From: Armatimonadetes bacterium Uphvl-Ar1
Lineage (GTDB): Bacteria; Armatimonadota; Fimbriimonadia; Fimbriimonadales; Fimbriimonadaceae
NCBI GenBank assembly: GCA_002162075.1
Contig: CP021423.1
Location: forward strand, 124,001-188,000
DNA: 64,000 nucleotides
Direction: 5' to 3'
Positions 18,228 through 26,290 of the stretch are shown piece by piece (the first letter of the stretch is position 1; each line of letters starts with the position of its first letter). The notes under the pieces are model-generated. The model was not told the origin of the DNA. It ran no database searches and saw only the letters and a program-made list of their open reading frames with translations. Both the position numbers and the translations under genes were made by a program.

Positions 18228-18890
18228 ATGTCGTCAACCATCCGTGTTGTCATTGCTGATGATGAACCGGCGTATCGAAACGCCATTCAGCGAACGCTTA
18301 CCCTGATGCCCGAATGTCAGATTTTGGGCATCTGCAAGGACGGTCAGGAGGCGCTTGATATTGCGCTGGCTGATCCGCCTGATGTTTTGCTGACCGATAT
18401 TAACATGCCCCGCATGGACGGCATCGAATTGATGCGGCGTGTGTTAAAGAAAGAGAAGGACATCCAGGTGGTTGTCCTGACGATAAACGAAGAGGACGAA
18501 GTCGTCTTCGAGGCTTTCCGGGCGGGGGCTCTGGGCTATTTGCTCAAAACTTCGACTCCGCAGGAAGTGATTGACGCGATTCGGCGGGCTCACCGTGGTG
18601 AAGCCAAGATTACGCCGCGAATTGCGACTAAGGTGATTGAGGACTTCCGTCGGGTGAAAGATGACGACGAAACGGACGACACTGAGTTGTACGTTTTGAG
18701 TGATCGCGAGACGGAGATTTTGGAACTGATTGCGAAAGGCATGCGAAACAAGGAGATTGCGAATCACTTGAGCATTGCCGAGAAAACGGTTAAGAACCAT
18801 GTGAGTAACATCCTGAAGGCGTTGCAGGTGAACTCCCGAACTGAAGCAGCGATGAAGGCCGTGCGGGCCAAGTTGGTCCCGGGAAACTGA
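18228..18890 (+). CDS. NarL/FixJ-family response regulator
   Basis: The 220-residue product has a receiver domain (residues 5-125) with the acidic pocket D-D-E, the phospho-acceptor Asp in T-D-I-N-M-P-R-M-D-G and the conserved Lys in L-L-K-T-S. A LuxR-type helix-turn-helix (about 152-215) follows, with L-S-D-R-E-T-E-I-L-E-L-I-A-K-G and N-K-E-I-A-N-H-L. Phosphorylation should promote DNA binding. No sensor kinase lies nearby, so it is an orphan. ATG 18228 is chosen because the receiver begins there; the upstream in-frame residues are hydrophobic and not part of the family. Confidence 0.93.
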   Translation: MSSTIRVVIADDEPAYRNAIQRTLTLMPECQILGICKDGQEALDIALADPPDVLLTDINMPRMDGIELMRRVLKKEKDIQVVVLTINEEDEVVFEAFRAGALGYLLKTSTPQEVIDAIRRAHRGEAKITPRIATKVIEDFRRVKDDDETDDTELYVLSDRETEILELIAKGMRNKEIANHLSIAEKTVKNHVSNILKALQVNSRTEAAMKAVRAKLVPGN

Positions 18891-18911
18891 CGGCTGACAA
18901 CACGGATGAAG

Positions 18912-18947
18912 AGGGCTCTGGCTGGTAAGCCGGGGCCCTATTTTTTT
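18912..18947 (+). terminator. Rho-independent terminator of the response regulator
   Basis: AGGGCTCTGGCT and AGCCGGGGCCCT form a 12-bp stem with two G-T pairs, a GGTA loop and a following run of seven T. Confidence 0.92.
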
Positions 18948-18989
18948 ATTGCGGGATTGGGGTTTGAAACTCGGTTTGGGTGGGAAGGG

Positions 18990-18995
18990 TAGATT
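18990..18995 (+). promoter_or_regulatory. -10 element TAGATT, leaderless type
   Basis: TAGATT ends 6 nt before GTG 19002. The 13-mer GGTAGATTGGGTT recurs exactly before the AAA ATPase gene at 44658-44670. TTGAAA lies 20 nt upstream. Confidence 0.5.
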
Positions 18996-19001
18996 GGGTT
19001 T

Positions 19002-19519
19002 GTGAAGGAATTGAAAGTTGGGGCGGTCGAGGCGGTTTTTCGGAATGTCGAATTAGATTTTGGTTTGGTGGTGGAGAGTTTTGAGATTCGGGGGAGCGGG
19101 GCAACGGTTGATTTGAAGAGTGGGGGGTTGCAGCTGCCGATTCCGGGGAATGCGAAGGCGGTTGTGACGGAGGGAGCGATTCAGGCGCTACTGACGAAGC
19201 AGGCTCCGGCGCAGGTTCGGGATTTTTCGGTGCAGGTATCGGGGGTCTTATTTATGTTGAGGCGAAAGCTCAGGTTGTGGTGACGATTCCGGTGAAGGCC
19301 GTTTGTACGATTGAAATTCGGGATGGAAAGCGGTTGGAAGTGGTTTTGAAGCAGGCGGATGTTTTGGGTGGGGCGGCAAAGAATTTGATTGAGAGTCAGC
19401 TGGATAAGATCAATCCGATTTTCGATGTTGCGGATTTGCCGATTGAAGTGAATTTGATGAGTGTGGAGGCGGATGGGGGTCGGGTAGTTGTTTTGGGTGA
19501 AGTGGTTGGGGTTAAGTGA
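19002..19519 (+). CDS. DUF2993/LmeA-like lipid-binding protein (frame broken at 19241-19245)
   Basis: Two overlapping frames cover one gene. The first (19002-19283) has V-V-E-S-F-E-I-R-G-S-G-A-T-V-D-L and L-T-K-Q-A-P-A-Q-V; the second (to 19519) has V-V-V-T-I-P-V-K-A-V and the end V-V-G-V-K. One extra G in the run at 19241-19245 joins them through S-G-G-L-I-Y-V-E-A-K-A-Q. The repaired 172-residue protein resembles small DUF2993 proteins that bind phospholipid. There is no signal peptide. Its last 18 nt are repeated at the far end of the Rhs island, so it once probably overlapped the amidohydrolase start directly. Confidence 0.6.
19502..19519 (+). repeat. 18-bp direct repeat, left end of the Rhs island
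   Basis: GTGGTTGGGGTTAAGTGA, the end of the DUF2993-like gene including its stop, is identical to 21956-21973. Confidence 0.85.
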
Positions 19520-19599
19520 GGAGTGTCAATCGAGGGGTTGTGGAGGGTGGTTAAGTAAAATTTCTCGTTTTCATCCAAGCGAATTTGCTGTAGACTTCT

Positions 19600-19798
19600 C
19601 GTAAAGTTCTCCCAGATCAACCTTTGTTTGGGATGGGAGTGAGTACATCGGAGAAGTATAGAGATGGAGATGAAGGTTCAGTATTTCAGTGTTGATAGTG
19701 AGGTGATTGCGACGAGCGGTGCTTCTGGTGATTTGCAAGGTATTATTACTGATGGGGGTAAGTGGCAATGGGAAACCGTGCAGGTTGCTTTTCACTGA
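19600..19798 (+). pseudogene. Rhs C-terminal fragment 1 (degraded)
   Basis: The stretch S-T-F-V-W-D-G-S-E-Y-I-G-E-V ends at a stop near 19661. The similarity resumes in another frame at 19664 with Y-F-S-V-D-S-E-V-I-A-T-S-G-A-S-G, up to TGA 19796-19798. Both pieces match fragment 2 (F-V-W-D-G-S-E-Y and F-S-V-D-G-E-V-I-A-E-S-G-A-S-G) in DNA as well. It is a remnant of the end of an Rhs core; the final 25 residues differ from fragment 2 and may be part of a different tip. Confidence 0.6.
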
Positions 19799-20502
19799 AT
19801 TTTGGTTTAGCGTTCATGCTAGCACTGTTAACTCAAGTTTCGTGCACATCTCAAAGTGATCCCCAGTTGCCATCAAGAGGTGCCGAGCCTCATGATAATG
19901 AGAGGTCGCTTTCCGGACTGAAAAAGCGGGCTGAGCTAGGTGATCGGTTTATTGAAAGTGACATAATTTGGCTTTCAACTCAGCTCTTTAGTAGTGACTT
20001 CTACTCACAGCATCAATCGACCGAAATAATAGCCAAAGCGGTTAAGAGTGGAGCTCTCTCTCCCAAAAAAGGAAGATCGCTTCTCTACCGGGCAATAGAA
20101 GGTAACTCGGGAGACAGTATGTGGCGTTTGATTTTGTCTTTGAATTATATGGAGTGTTGGGGGTTTCGTGCGGATCAACTCTCGTCACAATCGCAAGAAA
20201 TATCTCAGTTGAGGGATCATTCAAATAAAGAATCATCGAAGTTCCTTACTGCAGTAGAGAGGGAACTGATTTTAAATGCATTGGAATCGAAAGAAAGTAA
20301 TGATAGTCTTAGTTGTTTTCTGATATTGATGTCTAAGGACAGTCTTCCGGAATCGGATCAAGACTTTGTCCAGCAGTTTCTTGCGAAAGCGAAAAAGCAG
20401 GGTGGTCAAATTGAAAGAGAATTCTGGAGAGAGAGTGAAGGCTTGATTAGGCATTTGCTTATTAAACAAATAAACGCGCAGCCGAACGGAGGAAAAGTTT
20501 GA
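19768..20502 (+). CDS. Secreted or lipid-anchored protein, possibly Rhs-associated
   Basis: The product (244 residues from ATG 19768) has an N-terminal signal peptide (L-A-F-M-L-A-L-L-T-Q-V-S-C); the Cys could be a weak lipobox. The remainder is polar and mainly helical, with no recognised domain. Its codons lack the G/T bias of the surrounding chromosome. It lies between two Rhs fragments, the place where immunity genes usually sit in polymorphic toxin loci, and the next Rhs piece begins directly at its stop. An immunity function is therefore possible but unsupported by similarity. A GTG at 19762 is an alternative start. Confidence 0.6.
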   Translation: MGNRAGCFSLNFGLAFMLALLTQVSCTSQSDPQLPSRGAEPHDNERSLSGLKKRAELGDRFIESDIIWLSTQLFSSDFYSQHQSTEIIAKAVKSGALSPKKGRSLLYRAIEGNSGDSMWRLILSLNYMECWGFRADQLSSQSQEISQLRDHSNKESSKFLTAVERELILNALESKESNDSLSCFLILMSKDSLPESDQDFVQQFLAKAKKQGGQIEREFWRESEGLIRHLLIKQINAQPNGGKV

Positions 20503-21001
20503 ATGCTTCGAGATGGTTTGAAGCGTCGTGAGGTCTCTCAGACGGGTTGTGACGACCTTTGTTTGGGATGGGAGTGAGTATTTTGCAGGATCGAAGCTAA
20601 TGGGTGTAACGAACGACTTCAGTGTTGATGGTGAGGTGATTGCGGAGAGCGGTGCTTCTGGTTACTTGTCGTATCACCGTGACAATTTAGGTTCTGTTTG
20701 CGCGACGCTGGATAGCAGTGGAGCTTTGGTTCATCAGTACCAGTACAAGCCTTTTGGTGAGCTGTGGAGTGCGAGCGGTGCTGGGTGGTATATGGATTGC
20801 ATAAATTCGATTTGGAACAAAAATGGGAATGATATTGATGAAGCTATTTGTGGTTGCCATGAAGCGTTTGAGGATTCAATCTCCAATAGCAATGGAATTC
20901 AGCACTGTGCGGCAGACATAGCATGTGGTTTCATTGGAGGTGTTGCCGAAATATATTGCTCCGATTACTACAAGAAGAAAAGGGGTAGGCAAATTAAGTG
21001 A
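20503..21001 (+). pseudogene. Rhs C-terminal fragment 2 with a distinct tip
   Basis: From ATG 20503 the frame reads L-R-D-G-L-K-R-R-E-V-S-Q-T-G, then needs removal of one T near 20546 to continue as T-T-F-V-W-D-G-S-E-Y. From GTG 20528 an uninterrupted 157-residue frame carries the Rhs-core end H-R-D-N-L-G-S-V-C-A-T-L and Y-Q-Y-K-P-F-G-E-L, then a variable tip of about 70 residues with six Cys and a basic end (K-K-K-R-G-R). In Rhs proteins the tip after the core is the toxin. The missing front of the protein means it cannot act alone; it may be a silent cassette. Confidence 0.65.
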
Positions 21002-21315
21002 ACCGGTTGGTGAAGATTGGTTTCTTGCTCTTCTTCATTTTCATATGTGGGAGCTTGTCGTTTTTAGGTTTCGTTAGTTTGGATAATGGGCCACCAGTCC
21101 CTCTGATGATTGCAACAATTTTTTTCATTGGTGCATTAGTTATTTTATTTTATCGACATCAAGAAAGATGGCTGCCGTTCCTCCTAGTTGGCATAGCATT
21201 AGTTTCGCTAGTCGACTGGAGTGATGTATTCAGTCTAAGATCGATCGGGTTAATTTTACCTCTTTTAGGCTTTTTCCCATATGACAATAGTGGCGAAGAA
21301 CAAACATCCCATTGA
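20998..21315 (+). CDS. Small membrane protein, candidate immunity partner of the Rhs tip
   Basis: The 105-residue product has three hydrophobic segments (I-G-F-L-L-F-F-I-F-I-C, L-M-I-A-T-I-F-F-I-G-A-L-V-I-L-F and W-L-P-F-L-L-V-G-I-A-L-V) and a short acidic C-terminus. It starts at a GTG that overlaps the TGA of the Rhs tip (GTGA), a sign of translational coupling. In Rhs and CDI loci the gene directly after the tip encodes immunity, so that is the leading idea. No sequence family is recognised. Confidence 0.55.
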   Translation: MNRLVKIGFLLFFIFICGSLSFLGFVSLDNGPPVPLMIATIFFIGALVILFYRHQERWLPFLLVGIALVSLVDWSDVFSLRSIGLILPLLGFFPYDNSGEEQTSH

Positions 21316-21413
21316 CGTCAACAAACTATCGGAGTGCCTGATCGCTGCTTATTAAGCACCATTGAGTTGCAGTATTTTAGCCCGTTGCTGTTTGTTCGAG
21401 AGACTTTCACTTA

Positions 21414-21666
21414 AGATGCGGTCGGGAATATTACAGAGAACACGGTGACGGGTTCGGTGACTTATGCTTATGACCTTGCTTCTCAGATGACTTTGATGAT
21501 GTTCCATGGTGCGCGGATCACTCAGGTTTATGATAACAATGGAAATCTGACGGGGATTCTTCGGACGAGCCTTGCTCCAGTGACAATGAATTATGACGAG
21601 GAAAACCGTGAGACTCTATACAGAGGAGTAGGTCGGCAACTTTCAGAGATTGAGATATTTTGTTGA
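21414..21666 (+). pseudogene. Rhs YD-repeat fragment 3
   Basis: The frame after the TAA at 21411-21413 reads D-A-V-G-N-I-T-E-N-T-V and later T-Y-A-Y-D-L-A-S-Q-M and V-Y-D-N-N-G-N-L-T-G, all typical YD repeats of Rhs cores, and ends at 21666 after G-V-G-R-Q-L. Both ends of the parent protein are missing. In an intact gene this part would precede the C-terminal core seen in fragments 1 and 2, so the pieces are out of order. Confidence 0.65.
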
Positions 21667-21769
21667 GCGAGGCACAACATTGCTTCAAGGTAGGGGAGTG
21701 ATGATTTTTATGATCCTGATTGAGATGAAACTCCGGTTCATGTATGGGGACGCACGATTTTATTGAGGG

Positions 21770-21793
21770 TGTAACTGGTTTTTACCAGTTACA
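21770..21793 (+). repeat. Inverted repeat inside the island right end
   Basis: TGTAACTGG and CCAGTTACA form a perfect 9-bp stem around TTTTTA. A partial echo (ACTGGTTTCGCCAGTGG) occurs about 130 nt downstream. The stretch 21667-21955 has no gene. Confidence 0.6.
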
Positions 21794-21810
21794 CCAACGG
21801 TGGTATTTAA

Positions 21811-21829
21811 CCCCTCCCCTTGGGGAGGG
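21811..21829 (+). repeat. Short palindrome of the dispersed repeat type
   Basis: CCCCTCCCC and GGGGAGGG pair around TT. It resembles the hairpin part of the dispersed repeats at 17179 and 33283. Confidence 0.4.
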
Positions 21830-21955
21830 TGGTGACAAGGTGGCACGTTCGATTGGTAGATGATGGTCTCGGTTCACATAGTGAATTGCGAGAATGAGGA
21901 GGTGGGTTGCACTGGTTTCGCCAGTGGCGTTTCGGAATTGGTTGTAATGTGAGGG

Positions 21956-21973
21956 GTGGTTGGGGTTAAGTGA
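21956..21973 (+). repeat. 18-bp direct repeat, right end of the Rhs island
   Basis: This copy is identical to 19502-19519. Its last base is the A of the amidohydrolase ATG. Confidence 0.85.
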
Positions 21974-23160
21974 TGCTTATGTTGCGACAACGGATTGATG
22001 GTGATGCGGGGTATTTGGCGGAATTGCGGCATGACATCCATCGTTGTCCGGAATTGATGTATGAGGAGGTTCAGACGAGTGCCCGCGTTCAGGCGGAGCT
22101 AGCGAAAGTGGGGGTTGAGTTCAAGGCGGGTCTGGCGAAGGGGACGGGGGTTTTGGGGTATTTGCCAGCGACGAAGCCGGGTGGGAAGACGGTGGCTTTG
22201 CGGGCGGATATGGATGCTTTGCCGATCCACGAGGAGACGGGGTTGCCCTATGCGAGTGAGACTCCGGGCAAGATGCATGCTTGCGGGCATGATGGTCACA
22301 CGGCGATTTTGGTGGGGGTTGCGCGGGCTCTAGCGCAGGAGGAAGAACGACCGAACAACGTTTTGTTTGTGTTCCAGCCAGCAGAAGAAGGTGGGGCAGG
22401 GGGCCGAGCAATGTGTGAGGATGGGGTTTTGGATGGGAAGGTTTTAGGTGGAAAGGCAGATGTGATTTATGGGTTGCACGGTTGGCCGGAGGAGCCGGTG
22501 GGTGAGGTCCGGTGGAAGGTCGGGCCGATGATGGCGGCGACGAACCAGTTCATTATTCAGATTCATGGAAAGGGGGGACACGCAGCGGCTCCGCACACGA
22601 CGGCTGACCCGGTGGTGGCGGCGGCTCAAATTGTCACCGCTTTGCAATCGATTGGGAGTCGAAATGTTGATCCACTTGATTCGATTGTGGTGAGTGTGAC
22701 GAGTGTGCATGGGGGGACGGCATTTAATGTCATTCCGGAAATGGTGGAGTTGCGGGGGACGATGCGGACGTTGCTACCGGAGACCCGAGTTTTGGGTCGA
22801 GAGCGGATTTTTGCGATTAGTGAAGGGATTGGGTCGGCGATGGGGTGCCGGGTTGAGATTGAGTGGCGGGAGGGGTATCCGGTGACGGCTAACGAGGAGG
22901 TGGCGACGGGGGATGTCCGGCGGGTGGCATCGGCGGTGGTTGGGGAGGGGAAGGTCGCTGAGCTCTCAGCTCCGGTGATGGGGGGCGAGGATTTTAGTTT
23001 TTATGGAGAAAGGATCCCGGCGGCTTTTTACTTTGTGGGATTACGACCGGAAGGGATGGACGAAATGCCGAGTGTTCACACGCCTCGGTTTGACTTCAAT
23101 GATGCGGTCATTCCGGACTGTGTGGAGATTATGAGTCGGCTGGCTTTGGAGCGGGTTTAG
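21973..23160 (+). CDS. M20 family amidohydrolase (hippurate / N-acyl amino acid hydrolase type)
   Basis: The 395-residue enzyme should cleave the amide bond of N-acyl amino acids with a two-metal centre. It shows R-H-D-I-H-R-C-P-E-L near residue 20, A-D-M-D-A-L-P-I, the metal ligands in M-H-A-C-G-H-D-G-H-T, F-Q-P-A-E-E-G-G-A-G-G and the late ligand region M-G-G-E-D-F-S-F-Y. The lid domain follows residue 185. Length and motifs match the M20D subfamily. ATG 21973 is preferred to GTG 21970. The 18-bp repeat ends at its start, so its original upstream neighbour was probably the DUF2993-like gene and its present promoter is within the Rhs island or absent. Confidence 0.93.
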   Translation: MLMLRQRIDGDAGYLAELRHDIHRCPELMYEEVQTSARVQAELAKVGVEFKAGLAKGTGVLGYLPATKPGGKTVALRADMDALPIHEETGLPYASETPGKMHACGHDGHTAILVGVARALAQEEERPNNVLFVFQPAEEGGAGGRAMCEDGVLDGKVLGGKADVIYGLHGWPEEPVGEVRWKVGPMMAATNQFIIQIHGKGGHAAAPHTTADPVVAAAQIVTALQSIGSRNVDPLDSIVVSVTSVHGGTAFNVIPEMVELRGTMRTLLPETRVLGRERIFAISEGIGSAMGCRVEIEWREGYPVTANEEVATGDVRRVASAVVGEGKVAELSAPVMGGEDFSFYGERIPAAFYFVGLRPEGMDEMPSVHTPRFDFNDAVIPDCVEIMSRLALERV

Positions 23161-23162
23161 CT

Positions 23163-23190
23163 TGACCCAGTGAAGGTTGCTGGGTAACCT
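23163..23190 (+). promoter_or_regulatory. Promoter of the aldo/keto reductase gene
   Basis: TTGACC (23163-23168), a 16-nt spacer and TAACCT (23185-23190) end 7 nt before ATG 23198, again suggesting a leaderless mRNA. Confidence 0.5.
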
Positions 23191-23197
23191 GATCTCT

Positions 23198-24145
23198 ATG
23201 CAGTATCGGAAGTTGGGCAAGTGGGGGATTCGGGTGAGTACGGTGAGTTTGGGCGGGTGGTTGACGCATGGTCGGTCATTAGAAGATGGGGCGACGGAAG
23301 AGATTGTCAAGAGTGCGTTTGATTTGGGGATCAATTTTTTTGATACGGCCGATGTTTATAACAATGGGGAAGCGGAGATTAGCTTGGCGAAGGCGGTCAA
23401 GGGGTTGCGGCGTGATGACTTGGTGATTGGGACGAAGTGCTTCTTCCCGATGACAAGTGGGGTGAATGATCGCGGTTTAGGACGGAAGCATATTTTTGAA
23501 TCGGTTCACCACTCTTTGCGGCGGTTGCGTATGGATTATGTTGATTTGATGCAGTTCCACCGGTTTGATCCGGAGACGCCGATGGAGGAGACGGTTCGGG
23601 CGATTGATGATTTGATTCGGCAGGGGAAGGTGATGTATTGGGGGGTGAGTGAGTGGAGTTCGGCCCAGATTACGCGGGTTTGCCATGTGGCTAAGGAATT
23701 GAATTGCTGTTTACCGGTGAGCAATCAGCCTCGATACAATATGTTGGATCGGAAGATTGAGGCTCGTGTGATTCCGGCGAGTGAGCAGTACGGGTTGGGG
23801 CAGGTGGTGTTTTCGCCTTTGGCGCAGGGGGTTTTGACGGGGAAATACGAACCGAAGAAAGCACCTCCGGCGGGGTCGAGGGGGGCGGATGAGTCGAGCA
23901 ATATGTTCATGGCAAATGACTTATCGGAGGCGGTTTTGGCGAAAGTGAAAGCGTTGGGGCCGGTAGCTAAGGAGCAGGGATGTACGGTTGGACAGTTGGC
24001 TTTGGCTTGGTGCTTGCGGAAGTCGAATGTGAGTTCGGTGATTGTTGGGGCGACTTCGGTCAAGCAGCTTGAGGAGAACGCGGGGGCTTCGGATTTGGAG
24101 ATTCCGGCGGAAGTTTTTGAACGATGCAACGAGATTCTGGCGTGA
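23198..24145 (+). CDS. Aldo/keto reductase (Kv-beta / YghZ-like)
   Basis: The 315-residue product is a TIM-barrel NADPH-dependent oxidoreductase. The catalytic tetrad is visible: Asp and Tyr in D-T-A-D-V-Y-N-N-G-E, Lys in I-G-T-K-C-F and His in M-Q-F-H-R-F-D. The NADPH-binding C-terminal part has V-I-V-G-A-T-S-V-K-Q-L. The pattern M-Q-Y-R-K-L-G-K-W-G-I-R-V-S at the start is typical of the group resembling the potassium-channel beta subunit. The substrate is unknown. It stands as a single gene with its own promoter. Confidence 0.92.
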   Translation: MQYRKLGKWGIRVSTVSLGGWLTHGRSLEDGATEEIVKSAFDLGINFFDTADVYNNGEAEISLAKAVKGLRRDDLVIGTKCFFPMTSGVNDRGLGRKHIFESVHHSLRRLRMDYVDLMQFHRFDPETPMEETVRAIDDLIRQGKVMYWGVSEWSSAQITRVCHVAKELNCCLPVSNQPRYNMLDRKIEARVIPASEQYGLGQVVFSPLAQGVLTGKYEPKKAPPAGSRGADESSNMFMANDLSEAVLAKVKALGPVAKEQGCTVGQLALAWCLRKSNVSSVIVGATSVKQLEENAGASDLEIPAEVFERCNEILA

Positions 24146-24192
24146 TGGACTCATGATATTAGGTTGGACTGAGACTTCTTGGCGTAGAGCCG

Positions 24193-24198
24193 TATAAT
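24193..24198 (+). promoter_or_regulatory. -10 element TATAAT before the ACT-lysC pair
   Basis: A perfect TATAAT lies 25 nt upstream of TTG 24224. The -35 region is weak (TGAGAC at 17 nt). Confidence 0.55.
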
Positions 24199-24223
24199 CG
24201 GTGGTTAGCGGCGGGACAAGGTA

Positions 24224-24777
24224 TTGGCGCAGGATTCGAGCAGTTTGAATTTAGGGAATCAACCATTTGGGAAGCATTTGGCTTCGGAGGTTGATGTGCC
24301 TTTGGTGGCGAATGAGACGGCATTTGAGAAAGCGCGGGGGTGAATCGAGTGGAGATTCGATCGGGGTTTGCAAGTGCGCGGATTGGGGGGTTGTCGGGTG
24401 ACGTTCAGAAAGAGCGGCTCAAGGTTTTGAAGCCAGTTTATGATTCTGAGATTAGTTTTGACTTTTTGAAATTTGCGGCGGATGGGATGAGTTTTGTTGT
24501 GGCTTCTGATATGCGGGAGAAGTTGGAATCAGTTTTGCGGGGGTTAGGGGTTGAGTTCGAGGTGAAGGGGGATCGGGCAGTTTTGAGCGTCCATGCAGTG
24601 AATATGCGGGATGAAGAGGGTTTGGTGGCGAAGGTGGTGAGTCAGGTTATTGAGAGTGGGGCGAATATTGAGCACTTGGGTGAGATGCATGATCGGCTAT
24701 TGATGCTGATGGGGGAGAGTGGGGCGGCGAAAGCCAAGGCGATGCTTTTGGCGGCCTATCCGGAGGCGGAGGCGTGA
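24224..24777 (+). CDS. ACT-domain regulatory protein upstream of lysC (frame broken at 24336-24340)
   Basis: The first frame (24224-24343) reads L-A-Q-D-S-S-S-L-N-L-G-N-Q and ends T-A-F-E-K-A-R-G. The second, from 24340, continues N-R-V-E-I-R-S-G-F-A-S-A-R. One extra G in the run at 24336-24340 joins them into about 184 residues. The C-terminal 140 residues resemble the tandem ACT domains of aspartate kinases (I-S-F-D-F-L-K-F-A-A-D-G-M and V-I-E-S-G-A-N-I-E-H-L), so it may bind an amino acid and regulate. The TGA overlaps the lysC GTG (GTGA). The start TTG is the best available but not certain. Confidence 0.6.
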
Positions 24778-26122
24778 GGATTAAGGTTTTAAAGTTTGGA
24801 GGGACGAGTGTTCGGACTCCGGAGGCGCGGCATTTAGCGGCTTTGAAGGTGATTTCCGCTCGGGAGCAGGGGTTTGCGCCGGTGGTTGTGGTGAGCGCGA
24901 TTGGTCGTCGTGGAGAGCCTTATGCAACGGATACTTTGAAGGGATTTTTGGAAGATGTTGACCTCGCCACAGAACCGGATGCTCGGGAAATGGACTTGGT
25001 GATGGCGTGCGGGGAGATTTTGAGCGCAAGTGTTTTTGCGACGTTGCTCAAAAGCTTGGGTTGTCCGGCAATGAGTTTGCGGGGTGGTCAGGCAGGGATT
25101 CGGACGGATGGAGTTTATGGGAATGCCCGGATATTGGGGATTCAACCGCTTGGAGTGATTGAGGCAATTGAGCGTGGGTTTGTGCCGGTGGTTTGTGGAT
25201 TCCAGGGAGTTTGGGTGCAGGGTGGGTTACCGGGGGCGGAGTTGACGACCCTTGGAAGGGGGGGAGTGATACGACGGCTTCAGCATTGGGGGCAGGTTTG
25301 CGGGCCGACGCGGTGGAGATATATACTGATGTTGATGGGGTGAAGTCGGCTGATCCTGATTTTGTTAAGGATGCTCCGACACTCCGGCGAGTGACTTACG
25401 ATGAGGTTGCGGAGATTGCACATTTGGGGGCGAAGGTTTTGCACCCAAGGGCGGCAGAAATTGCAATGAAGTTTGATATTCCTTTGTGGGTGAAGAGTAC
25501 GTTTAGCGAAGATGCGGGGACGGAGATTGTGCCGAGTCGGGAGTTGCCGGGGCGCAGGGTGACGGGGGTGACGCATTCGGGGAAATTGGTTTATTTGCAG
25601 GTTGATTTGAATGACGCAGTTGCGGGGCATGTTCGAGATTTGCAAGCTCGGATTTATGATGCGTTGGCGCGCTACGAAATCAACGTTTATATGACGAACT
25701 TGGGGCCGACGAGCATTGGTTTTGCGGTGGCGCGGGCGGATTATGCGGAGGTTCAGGATATGTTGGACGCTCTGGTTTTACCGATGCGGGGTGAAGACGC
25801 GGTCGTGTATTTGGTGCAGAGTAGTAACGAACCGACCAAGGCTCTGGAGACGCAGAGGAAATTGCTGGAGCCTTTGGGTGAGGTGCGGGAATTGAAGTTT
25901 AGTGTGAATGAGGGGTGCACGATGGTGAGTTTGGTGGCGTATGACTTTTTGCAACAGCCGGGGGTGTTTTATCGAGTGCTAAGTTTGTTGGATGAGGCGG
26001 GAATTCCTGTATTGCAGACGAATGACAGTGATTATTCGTTGAGTTGTTTGATCCCGGAGAGTGAGGTTCGGCGTGCGGTCGCGGCTTTGCATGAAGAGTT
26101 TGGGCTTTCGACGTTGAGTTAA
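24774..26122 (+). CDS. lysC: Aspartate kinase (frame broken at 25258-25264)
   Basis: This enzyme phosphorylates aspartate, the first step to lysine, threonine and methionine. The N-terminal frame has V-L-K-F-G-G-T-S-V and the kinase core; it stops being homologous at L-G-R-G-G, where the G7 run (25258-25264) needs one more G to read L-G-R-G-G-S-D-T-T-A-S-A-L-G-A-G-L. The second frame continues with D-G-V-K-S-A-D-P, L-G-A-K-V-L-H-P-R-A and a C-terminal pair of ACT domains (about 300-449) that should bind lysine or threonine as feedback inhibitor. The repaired length of about 449 residues is normal. The start overlaps the ACT gene. Confidence 0.9.
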
Positions 26123-26290
26123 GGTGTATTTGCTTGGGCAATCAGGTTGGTTTGTGGTGGCGATTTAACATTCGGATGCCGAAATATAGAGTGGTTTCGG
26201 GCACGGTTCGAGTTGCGAGTGCGTTTTGTTATGCGCTGGTAGACTCGGGATTCCCGGCTAGATTTACCGGGACATTGGATTGAGATTGGC

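Larger units (their letters stand above)
19520..21955 (+). mobile_element. Rhs-fragment island inserted between two genes
   Basis: A 2.44-kb segment with balanced, more AT-rich composition lies between exact 18-bp direct repeats. It carries three Rhs fragments, a secreted protein and a small membrane protein, all on the + strand. No integrase, transposase or terminal inverted repeat is visible. Removing it with one repeat copy leaves the DUF2993-like stop overlapping the amidohydrolase ATG (TGATG). It probably arrived by recombination; the mechanism is unknown. Confidence 0.6.

Noticed and set aside
19520-21955. Rhs island as an insertion sequence
   Set aside because: There is no transposase and no terminal inverted repeat; the direct repeat of 18 bp is longer than most target duplications.
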